From positions 1-20,062 of the forward strand of contig CANRGQ010000020.1 in assembly GCA_947630195.1 (NCBI GenBank): a stretch of DNA of 20,062 nucleotides. Direction: 5' to 3'. The stretch is from an uncultured Bacilli bacterium (GTDB lineage Bacteria > Bacillota_I > Bacilli_A > RF39 > UBA660). Position 1 is the first letter of the stretch. Each line of letters opens with the position of its first letter. Of this stretch, positions 14,156 to 20,062 are shown piece after piece. The notes under the pieces are model-generated. The model saw only the letters and a list, made by a program, of their open reading frames with translations. It ran no database searches and was not told the DNA's origin. The position numbers and the translations under genes were made by a program.

Positions 14156-14778
14156 TTGCGGTAAGTTATTTAAAAAGTTTAGATGATAAAGAAGAAACAA
14201 TAAGAAAGATTGAAAAAAGTGAAGCCGATTTTTTACATGTCGATGTTATGGATGGTAAATATGTAAAGAATAGAAATTATGATGTTGATACTTTAGTTCA
14301 TGATTTAAGATATGTTAGCAAAAAAGTAGATGTTCACTTAATGGTCGATCATCCTTTAAACTATATAAGTAGTTTAATTTCTTTAAATGTCTTTTTAGTA
14401 ACTTTCCACCTAGGCATTAAAGATAATATTGAAGAAGTAATTAAAACTTTAAAGAAAAGTAAATCTTTAGTAGGAATTGCCATTAATCCCGATGAAGATA
14501 TTCATTTAATTGATAAATATTTAAAAGATATAGATTATTGCCTTGTTTTAGGAGTTACTCCAGGAGAAGGTGGCCAAAAATTTAATCCCGAAGTTATTGA
14601 AAAAATAAAATATTTACAAGATAAAGGAGTAGCTATTGGTCTTGATGGTGGGGTAAATGATGAAATACTTCCCATGTTAAAAGGTTTAAAAGTAGCTATT
14701 TTAGTAAGTGGCTCTTATGTTTGTATGAGTCCTAACTATAATGAAAAAATTAGAAGTTTAAAAAAATTCTTTAAATAA
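14152..14778 (+). CDS. rpe: Ribulose-phosphate 3-epimerase
   Basis: A 208-residue TIM barrel protein. The metal and catalytic residues of the family are present: His29, Asp31 (HVDVMDG), His62 (VHLMVDHP) and Asp165 (LDGGV), plus a phosphate-binding end (LVSGSYV, 184-190). It interconverts ribulose-5-phosphate and xylulose-5-phosphate in the pentose phosphate pathway. Compared with typical members, the opening SLLSADF-type strand reads AVSYLKS, VNPGFGGQ reads VTPGEGGQ, and the segment after HVDVMDG is altered (KYVKNRNYDVD), so it is a diverged member and another pentose or hexose phosphate epimerase is possible. It overlaps rsgA by ATGA and closes the run; no clear terminator follows. Confidence 0.88.
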   Translation: MIAVSYLKSLDDKEETIRKIEKSEADFLHVDVMDGKYVKNRNYDVDTLVHDLRYVSKKVDVHLMVDHPLNYISSLISLNVFLVTFHLGIKDNIEEVIKTLKKSKSLVGIAINPDEDIHLIDKYLKDIDYCLVLGVTPGEGGQKFNPEVIEKIKYLQDKGVAIGLDGGVNDEILPMLKGLKVAILVSGSYVCMSPNYNEKIRSLKKFFK

Positions 14779-14818
14779 AAATTAGAAAATTTTAACAAAT
14801 CGCAAAAAATGTCTTTTC

Positions 14819-14847
14819 TTGTATTCTAAATTTTCCAATATTATGAT
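14819..14847 (+). promoter_or_regulatory. Promoter for ezrA
   Basis: TTGTAT (14819-14824), a 17-base spacer and TATGAT (14842-14847). The predicted start near 14854 lies after the ATG at 14851, so it favours the TTG start at 14878. An imperfect inverted repeat (14781-14792 with 14828-14839, 11 of 12 matching) reaches into the spacer. Confidence 0.65.
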
Positions 14848-14877
14848 AAAATGGTTATAGTAAAGGAAGATGAAAGT

Positions 14878-16593
14878 TTGACAAGAGAGACTTTTTTACT
14901 TTTAGCGGTTGGTTACTATTTATTTACAATGGTTATCGTTGTAATTGTTTTAGTATTCATGGATAAAAGATATAAAAAATCTTTAACAAATGAAATCAAT
15001 TCCTTAGAAAGAGATAAAAATTTAATAATATCTTCAAGTATGTTATCCGAACTTAATAAAGCTGAGGCTTTAGTTAATAATGAAGAGTTGAAGAAAAAAC
15101 ATAAATCTTGGCAAAAAAGATTTGAAAATATTAGAGATAAAGAAATTCCGAAAATAACCGATGAAATTATTGAACTTCAAAATGATTTTAATGAAAAAAA
15201 TTATGGTAAATTAAAAAGTGGTTTAGTAAATGTCGAAATGGATATTAGTTATTTAAAAACCAAAGCCGATTTTTTACTAGAAGAAATAAGAGAACTTACT
15301 TTATCGGAAGAAAAAAATAGAGAAACAATTATTAAGTTAAAGGCTGATTACAGGGAAATAAGAAATACTTATAATAATCATTTAAATGATTATAGTGTGA
15401 TTAAAAAACCTTTAGAATTACAATTTGAAAATGTGGATAAATTATTTAAAACTTTTGAAAAAGCCATGGAAAAAAACGAATATTTAGAAGTTGGGAAAAT
15501 AGTTAAGGCGATTGATGATGTCATTGGTAATTTAAAAATTGTTATTAAAGAAACGAAACAAATAGTAAATTTAGGGAATGTTTTAATTCCCAAAAGAATT
15601 GATGATATTAATGATATTTATCATAAAATGAAATTAGAAGGTTACAATTTAGATTATTTAAACATTGAATATAATATCGAAGAAGTTAATAAAAAGATTC
15701 AAGATATTTTTAGTCGTCTTAATGTTTTAAATGTGGTTGATTCGGTCTTTGAACTTAAAACAATGCTTGATTATTTTGATTCTTTGTATAATGACTTTGA
15801 TAAAGAAAAATTAACGAAAACTTTATATGAAGATTATAAAAGAAGTATTTTATTAAAGGTTAGTAAGTTAGAGAGAATTAATAACGAATTATATAAAAAA
15901 ATTGATGATATTAAATATAGTTATGATTTATCGGAAGATGACGTCTTAGTTATTAAAGAAATTAAGGAAGAATTTGGAAGTATTAGAGAGTCTTATGACC
16001 ATGTAGTGGAAATGGAGAGAAGTAAATCTTTAGCCTATTCACGTTTAGCTAAAGAAATGGAGATTTTAAATAATCGTTTAACTAAGGGTGAAGAAAAGTT
16101 AAATGTTGCCTTAAGAACTTTAGGAAGTTTAAAAGAAGATGAATTAAGAGCGCGTGATGAACTTGATCAAATTAAAGATATTTTACTTCAAGCGAAAGAA
16201 AAGGTAAGAAGTTATAAACTTCCTGTTGTACCTAAAAATTATTATGTCGAGTTATCGGAGGCCACCCTTGCTATTAACGAAATGGTAAAAGAACTTGATA
16301 AAAGACCAATATCCATTAAAACATTAAATTTAAGAGTGGATACGGCAAGAGATTTAGTTTTAAAAGTATATAATACAATTAATGAGACAATTAAAACGGC
16401 CAAGATGGCGGAGACGGCCATAGTTTATGGTAATCGTTATCGGATGAGTAATAGAGAAGTAGACTTTGGTTTAACAAAAGCTGAAATTAGTTTTAATAAA
16501 GGTAATTTTAAAAATAGTTTAGAAAACGCTATTAATGCCATTAATATAGTGGAACCAGGTATTCATAAAAGATTACTAGAAGAATACAAATAA
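14878..16593 (+). CDS. ezrA: EzrA, septation ring formation regulator
   Basis: A 571-residue protein with one N-terminal membrane helix (about 5-27), then an almost entirely coiled-coil cytoplasmic part, matching the EzrA plan and usual length (about 560). The segment after the membrane (RYKKSLTNEINSLERDKN) and the KKKHKSWQKRFENIRDKEIP stretch resemble the Bacillus protein. EzrA binds FtsZ, restrains extra Z-rings and links division to PBP1. The start is TTG 14878, 10 bases after AAAGGAAG (14862-14869); the in-frame ATG 14851 lacks a ribosome binding site and precedes the predicted transcript start. A promoter separates it from rpe. In Bacillus ezrA also lies near the desulfurase-thiI pair, which supports the call. 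Confidence 0.9.
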   Translation: MTRETFLLLAVGYYLFTMVIVVIVLVFMDKRYKKSLTNEINSLERDKNLIISSSMLSELNKAEALVNNEELKKKHKSWQKRFENIRDKEIPKITDEIIELQNDFNEKNYGKLKSGLVNVEMDISYLKTKADFLLEEIRELTLSEEKNRETIIKLKADYREIRNTYNNHLNDYSVIKKPLELQFENVDKLFKTFEKAMEKNEYLEVGKIVKAIDDVIGNLKIVIKETKQIVNLGNVLIPKRIDDINDIYHKMKLEGYNLDYLNIEYNIEEVNKKIQDIFSRLNVLNVVDSVFELKTMLDYFDSLYNDFDKEKLTKTLYEDYKRSILLKVSKLERINNELYKKIDDIKYSYDLSEDDVLVIKEIKEEFGSIRESYDHVVEMERSKSLAYSRLAKEMEILNNRLTKGEEKLNVALRTLGSLKEDELRARDELDQIKDILLQAKEKVRSYKLPVVPKNYYVELSEATLAINEMVKELDKRPISIKTLNLRVDTARDLVLKVYNTINETIKTAKMAETAIVYGNRYRMSNREVDFGLTKAEISFNKGNFKNSLENAINAINIVEPGIHKRLLEEYK

Positions 16594-16609
16594 CTAACAA
16601 ATTTTGGAC

Positions 16610-16638
16610 TTGCAATACCCTTAATTTAAGTGTATAAT
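16610..16638 (+). promoter_or_regulatory. Promoter for the unknown gene after ezrA
   Basis: TTGCAA (16610-16615), a 17-base spacer and a perfect TATAAT (16633-16638), 34 bases before the ATG at 16672. No terminator is visible between ezrA and this promoter. Confidence 0.75.
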
Positions 16639-16671
16639 GTTTGAGTGTTTGAAAAGAAGTGGGGTTTTAAA

Positions 16672-17325
16672 ATGACAGAAGAAAATTTAAGAGATTTGTT
16701 ATGTTTAAATAAAATAGTAACTAATGAAGATTTAATGAATTTATATAATGTTCCGGAAGAAAGACTTAATCTTCTTCTTTTAGCGTATGACAATATTGAT
16801 GAAGTTAATGCTCTTTTATTTAGTAAAAAATATAATATGGAATTAAATATTGTTAAAAGATTAAGTGAAATATTAGATGATAATGATTTATTTATGGTTT
16901 ATTTCTATTATTTAGTTTTAAGTAGATATGGGAAAGTTACGCCATATGTTATTGATAAACTTGAAGGTATTAGATGTGTTAAATATGCGGAATTAATGGA
17001 AGTATATAGAACTGTTGATGAATATATTACACCCGAAAGTGATTTAGAAAATGTGGTTTATAATTTAGTTAATTATGCGGAAGTTATATTTGAAAGTGCT
17101 ATAGAAATGAAAGAGGAATATCGTTCTTTCATCTTAAGTAACTTAAAAGAATTTCAAAATTTAAAAGAATCTTTAAAAGTTTATGATAAAACCGAAGATT
17201 TACCTGTTAATGAAGTTTATCAAAATAAAAGTTTTACGGGTAAAAAATTAACCCGTAATAAAACGAAAAAGATTAATCATTTAATTATGGAATTTAAAGC
17301 TAAAAATAAAGTAGTGGCTTCTTAA
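16672..17325 (+). CDS. Hypothetical helical protein between ezrA and the desulfurase gene
   Basis: I do not recognise this 217-residue protein. It is soluble, with no signal or membrane segment, and mainly alpha-helical. The acidic N-terminal part (1-60: LCLNKIVTNEDLMNLYNVPE and onward) looks like short helix-turn units, and the C-terminus is strongly basic (about 185-217; GKKLTRNKTKKINH), possibly a nucleic-acid or membrane-surface contact. The start is ATG 16672, seven bases after GTGGGG; a GTG 27 bases upstream is in frame but without a site. It has its own promoter and a terminator, so it is expressed alone. Location beside ezrA hints at, but does not show, a division role. Confidence 0.75.
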   Translation: MTEENLRDLLCLNKIVTNEDLMNLYNVPEERLNLLLLAYDNIDEVNALLFSKKYNMELNIVKRLSEILDDNDLFMVYFYYLVLSRYGKVTPYVIDKLEGIRCVKYAELMEVYRTVDEYITPESDLENVVYNLVNYAEVIFESAIEMKEEYRSFILSNLKEFQNLKESLKVYDKTEDLPVNEVYQNKSFTGKKLTRNKTKKINHLIMEFKAKNKVVAS

Positions 17326-17352
17326 AAGTTGGGATTTACCCATCTTTTTTTT
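17326..17352 (+). terminator. Terminator after the unknown gene
   Basis: The stem AAGTTGGG/CCCATCTT has one internal T-T mismatch and a 5-base loop (17334-17338); T run to 17352. The T run leads directly into the -35 box of the next promoter. Confidence 0.85.
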
Positions 17353-17379
17353 GATAGGTATTTATGGTATACTTATAAT
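17351..17379 (+). promoter_or_regulatory. Promoter for the desulfurase-thiI operon
   Basis: TTGATA (17351-17356), a 17-base spacer and perfect TATAAT (17374-17379), followed by AGAGGGTG before the ATG at 17396. The -35 box shares its first bases with the preceding terminator's T run. Confidence 0.85.
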
Positions 17380-17395
17380 ATAAGAGGGTGATTAA

Positions 17396-18505
17396 ATGAC
17401 ATATCTTGATTATAGTGAAACAACGCCAATTTCTTTAGATGCTCTAGATACTTATAATAAAATATCTAAAGATTATCCATCATCTATTTATGCTTTAAAT
17501 AGTTTAGGAGAATCTTCCAAGAAAATACTCGATGATGCCACTAAAGAAATAAGTAATATGTTTCATATTATGGATAGTGAAATAATCTATACCAGCGGGG
17601 CAAGTGTCGCGAATAACATGGCTTTAATTGGGGCAGCCCTATCTAATCACAAAAGAGGAAAACATATTATTGTTTCCAAACTTGAACATCCTTCAATCTA
17701 TCAAATATGTCATTATTTAGAAACCCTAGGCTTTGAAATAAGTTATGTCGGTAATGATGAAGATGGTTTAATTAGTTTTGATGAATTAAAAAATTTAATT
17801 AGAGAAGATACAATTTTAGTAAGTATCAGTGCTGTTAATTACGAAACGGGAGTAAGACAACCTTTAAAGATGTTAAGGCAAATTATTAAAAAGGAAAATG
17901 ACCAAACTTTATTTCATTCGGATTTATCCCAAGCAATAGGCAAGATGAGTGTAAATTTCCGGGATATCGACTTAGGTAGTGTGAGTGCCCATAAGTTTTA
18001 TGGTCCTAAAGGAATAGGTTTTTTATATAAAAATAATTTAGTTAATATTACCCCTTTAATGTATGGGGCAAAAAAGGCTGGTGAACTTCCTTGGACTTTG
18101 CCTTTACCTTTAATTGTGAGTATGAAAGAGGCTTTAAAGGTATCTATTAGAGATTTAGAAAAAAGAGAAAAATATATAAATTTACTTAATGAAAGAGTTA
18201 TAAGTAAATTAGAAAAATTAGAAGGCATAAAAATTAATAAAACTAAATATTCTATTCCGCATATCATTAGTTTAAGTTTTGATTCTGTTTCCTCTCAAAC
18301 TCTTTCTAATGCTTTATCTAACCATGATATTTATGTAAGTGTGAATAAACCAGGAGAGATATCTAGTAGTGTGATGGCTATCTATAATGATATAGATAGA
18401 AGTAAATCTTGTATGCGTATAAGTTTATCCCATTTAACCACGGTGTTAGAAATTAATAGATTTTTAGAGATTTTTGAAGTAGAATATAAAAGACTTAAAA
18501 TTTAA
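17396..18505 (+). CDS. NifS/IscS-family aminotransferase-fold protein lacking the usual catalytic Cys loop
   Basis: A 369-residue class V PLP enzyme of the cysteine desulfurase type. Cofactor residues are in place: His98 (LEHPS), Asp176 and Gln179 (HSDLSQ), and the PLP Lys200 in SAHKFYGPKG. In the family the sulfur-accepting Cys sits in a GSACSS-type loop ahead of the RFSLGRFTT-like strand. Here that region (residues 313-345) reads VSVNKPGEISSSVMAIYNDI then DRSKSCMRISLSH: no Cys in the loop, and the loop is shorter. The only Cys are 105 and 339, and Cys339 aligns to the later SSIR position. The reading frame is intact. It is paired with thiI 14 bases downstream, as the Bacillus desulfurase NifZ is, so a role in tRNA thiolation is expected, but the chemistry is unclear. 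Confidence 0.88.
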   Translation: MTYLDYSETTPISLDALDTYNKISKDYPSSIYALNSLGESSKKILDDATKEISNMFHIMDSEIIYTSGASVANNMALIGAALSNHKRGKHIIVSKLEHPSIYQICHYLETLGFEISYVGNDEDGLISFDELKNLIREDTILVSISAVNYETGVRQPLKMLRQIIKKENDQTLFHSDLSQAIGKMSVNFRDIDLGSVSAHKFYGPKGIGFLYKNNLVNITPLMYGAKKAGELPWTLPLPLIVSMKEALKVSIRDLEKREKYINLLNERVISKLEKLEGIKINKTKYSIPHIISLSFDSVSSQTLSNALSNHDIYVSVNKPGEISSSVMAIYNDIDRSKSCMRISLSHLTTVLEINRFLEIFEVEYKRLKI

Positions 18506-18519
18506 TTGGTGGTGGTTTA

Positions 18520-19701
18520 ATGGAAAAAGTTATATTCTTAAAGTATGGCGAGTTATCAACTAAAAAAGATAATCGCAATTTTTTCATCAAAAAATTAAAT
18601 GAAAATATTTTAAGTATTTTAAAAGATGCTAAAATAGAATATGATTTTGGGAGAATGTTTATTTATCCTAGTAGCGATAATTATGATGAGGTAATTGAGA
18701 AACTTCAAAATATTTTTGGTATTCATGAAATAGTGGTAGCTTATAAGTTTCCGGATAGAGACTTAGATTCTATAAAGAAGAATATCTTAACTTTAATTAA
18801 AGATAAAGAATTTAAGACTTTTAAAGTAGAAGTAAAAAGAAGTGATAAAAAATATCCTGTTGATGGTATAACTTTAAGAAAAGACCTAGGGGCTTTTATC
18901 TTAAAAAATAAAGAAAATATTAAAGTTGATGTTAATAATCCTGAAGCATTAGTAAATGTCGAAATAAGACTTAATGAAGTTTTAATTTATATGGATACTA
19001 TTAAAGGTTTAGGAGGATACCCAGTAGGTACGCAAGGAAAAGGCCTTTTAATGTTAAGTGGCGGAATAGATTCCCCAGTGGCGGGTTATCTTGCTATTAA
19101 AAGAGGAATTAAACTTGAAGCTATTTATTTTGAAAGCCCTCCTCATACTAGTGAAAACGCTTTAAATAAAGTGAAAAGTTTAGCGAAAATTTTAACTAAA
19201 TATAATGGGGAATTAAAATTACATATTATAAATTTTACAGAAATTCAAGAAGAAATATATAAGAATATGCCTCATGAATATTTAATTACGATTATGCGGA
19301 GAATGATGTACCGCATTGGGGCCATTATTGCCTCAAGAAGGAACGCTAAGGTTTTAATTAATGGGGAAAGTATTGGGCAAGTTGCTAGTCAAACTTTAAC
19401 AAGTATGTATGTTGTTAATGAAGTAGTCAGAATGCCTGTTATCAGACCTTTATGTTGTTTTGATAAATTAGAAATTATTGCTTTATCTAAACAAATTGGA
19501 GCTTATGAAACAAGTATATTACCATATGAAGATTGCTGTACAATTTTTGTGCCTGACCATCCTGTTATAAATCCCGAACTTGATAAAGCTCAAGAATATG
19601 AAAGAAAAATAGATTATGAAGAAATGATTTATAAAGCTATAAAAAATGAAAAAGTTTTAACGATTAAAGGTGAGGAAGAAGAATTTTCCGATATCTTATA
19701 A
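18520..19701 (+). CDS. thiI: tRNA 4-thiouridine sulfurtransferase ThiI
   Basis: A 393-residue protein: ferredoxin-like N-terminal part (KYGELSTKKDNR), THUMP domain (about 60-165) and adenylating PP-loop domain with LSGGIDSPVAGY (179-190). The family's AYETSILPYEDCCTIF segment carries Cys339/Cys340, one of which matches the conserved sulfur-handling Cys. There is no C-terminal rhodanese domain, as in Bacillus ThiI, where sulfur comes directly from a partner desulfurase. It adenylates U8 of tRNA and transfers sulfur to form s4U. GGTGGTGG precedes the ATG, and the gene is in an operon with the Cys-loop-less NifS homolog, which makes the sulfur donor here an open question. Confidence 0.95.
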   Translation: MEKVIFLKYGELSTKKDNRNFFIKKLNENILSILKDAKIEYDFGRMFIYPSSDNYDEVIEKLQNIFGIHEIVVAYKFPDRDLDSIKKNILTLIKDKEFKTFKVEVKRSDKKYPVDGITLRKDLGAFILKNKENIKVDVNNPEALVNVEIRLNEVLIYMDTIKGLGGYPVGTQGKGLLMLSGGIDSPVAGYLAIKRGIKLEAIYFESPPHTSENALNKVKSLAKILTKYNGELKLHIINFTEIQEEIYKNMPHEYLITIMRRMMYRIGAIIASRRNAKVLINGESIGQVASQTLTSMYVVNEVVRMPVIRPLCCFDKLEIIALSKQIGAYETSILPYEDCCTIFVPDHPVINPELDKAQEYERKIDYEEMIYKAIKNEKVLTIKGEEEEFSDIL

Positions 19702-19746
19702 GTATTAAAATCATATTTTAAGCCATATTAATAATGGTGAAGAGAT

Positions 19747-19932
19747 ATGCTTAAAAATAATCGTTTTATGCGTGGTCAAAATATTTTAGATAATACATAC
19801 AAGGGAAGAATGAATAACTATTTTAATCCTTTTGAATACAATTTGGAAAGTGAGTATCGGGATAGAGGTAATAGTGATATAACAAGTAGGAAGACAACGG
19901 CTCATGAAGAAAGATTTAAGAAAAATAAATGA
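19747..19932 (+). CDS. Small hypothetical protein, 61 aa
   Basis: A 61-residue, basic, hydrophilic protein (MLKNNRFMRGQNILDNTY at the start, KKNK at the end) with no membrane segment and no Cys. I do not recognise it. GGTGA lies six bases before the ATG. It follows thiI by 45 bases without a clear terminator, so it may be the third gene of that operon. A strong terminator starts at its stop codon, which supports it being a real last gene rather than a chance frame. Confidence 0.6.
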   Translation: MLKNNRFMRGQNILDNTYKGRMNNYFNPFEYNLESEYRDRGNSDITSRKTTAHEERFKKNK

Positions 19933-19966
19933 AGAAGAGTTAAATTTGACATAATTCTTCTTTTTT
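19932..19966 (+). terminator. Terminator at the end of the thiI operon
   Basis: An 11-bp stem (19932-19942 with 19952-19962, one G-U) and a 9-base loop are followed by TTTT, C and more T. The first stem base is the last base of the preceding stop codon. Confidence 0.85.
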
Positions 19967-19971
19967 CTTGG

Positions 19972-20000
19972 TTTACAAAAGCCTTTAAATTCTTTATAAT
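19972..20000 (+). promoter_or_regulatory. Promoter for ackA
   Basis: TTTACA (19972-19977), a 17-base spacer and perfect TATAAT (19995-20000), followed by AGAGGTG (20007-20013) seven bases before the ATG. Confidence 0.85.
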
Positions 20001-20020
20001 GTTAATAGAGGTGTAAATGT

Positions 20021-20062
20021 ATGAAAATTTTATCAGTAAATGCTGGAAGTTCATCATTAAAA
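20021..20062 (+). CDS. ackA: Acetate kinase, 5' end only
   Basis: The first 14 codons before the window ends encode MKILSVNAGSSSLK, the invariant N-terminus of acetate kinase with the NAGSSSLK phosphate-binding signature. It converts acetyl phosphate and ADP to acetate and ATP in fermentation. It has its own promoter and ribosome binding site. In Bacillus subtilis ackA lies in the same chromosomal neighbourhood as thiI and ezrA, which fits. The rest lies outside the window. Confidence 0.92.
   Translation, partial: MKILSVNAGSSSLK

Noticed and set aside
14851..14877. The ATG at 14851 as the ezrA start.
   Set aside because: It lies before the predicted transcript start and has no ribosome binding site; TTG 14878 follows AAAGGAAG by 10 bases.
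1..20062. CRISPR arrays, insertion sequences, prophage genes or rRNA.
   Set aside because: No regularly spaced repeats, transposase or integrase motifs, or conserved rRNA blocks were seen on either strand.

Overview
The window is very AT-rich, with standard-code genes: several end in TGA, and TGG is used for Trp. The gene content is that of a single-membrane Firmicute, most likely Bacilli or a Tenericutes-adjacent uncultured lineage. Evidence includes recU-ponA, an rlmN-prpC-prkC-rsgA-rpe run, an ezrA ... desulfurase-thiI ... ackA run, strong AGGAGG-type ribosome binding sites and TTGNNN-17-TATAAT promoters. A rubredoxin-containing flavoprotein suggests an anaerobe. GerE-like and GerM-like genes side by side suggest spore-forming ancestry or capacity. 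I see no mobile element, CRISPR array or rRNA; there is one tRNA.

Layout. Bases 1-2460 are on the plus strand: a three-gene operon (HPt phosphotransfer protein, stand-alone receiver, flavin reductase fused to rubredoxin), then a CYTH-domain protein, closed by a bidirectional terminator. Bases 2458-9492 are on the minus strand: recU-ponA (Holliday junction resolvase, class A PBP), an M15B carboxypeptidase, an unknown protein, tRNA-Arg(UCU), gerM, gerE and a double-HTH XRE regulator. A 288-base divergent gap (9493-9780) holds a well-formed extended -10 promoter, three hairpins and an intrinsic terminator, so a small RNA or an attenuated leader. Bases 9781-20062 are on the plus strand: rlmN-prpC-prkC-rsgA-rpe (ribosome and tRNA methylation, Ser/Thr phosphatase and PASTA kinase, ribosome assembly GTPase, pentose-phosphate epimerase), ezrA, an unknown helical protein, a NifS-like protein with thiI (sulfur transfer to tRNA), a 61-residue unknown protein and the first 14 codons of ackA.

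How the genes fit together. Much of the window concerns wall growth and division: PBP1A polymerises and crosslinks peptidoglycan, the M15B enzyme trims stem peptides, PrkC can sense muropeptides through PASTA domains and is opposed by PrpC, and EzrA regulates FtsZ.

Most unusual points: (1) the rlmN-upstream RNA, whose terminator 3' arm has a perfect 9-nt upstream complement; (2) a NifS-family protein beside thiI whose catalytic cysteine loop is missing; (3) an orphan HPt-receiver pair coupled to an electron-transfer flavoprotein; (4) three minus-strand terminators of identical architecture, 8-bp stem and TTAATT loop; (5) a near-identical 28-29 bp intergenic element present twice.
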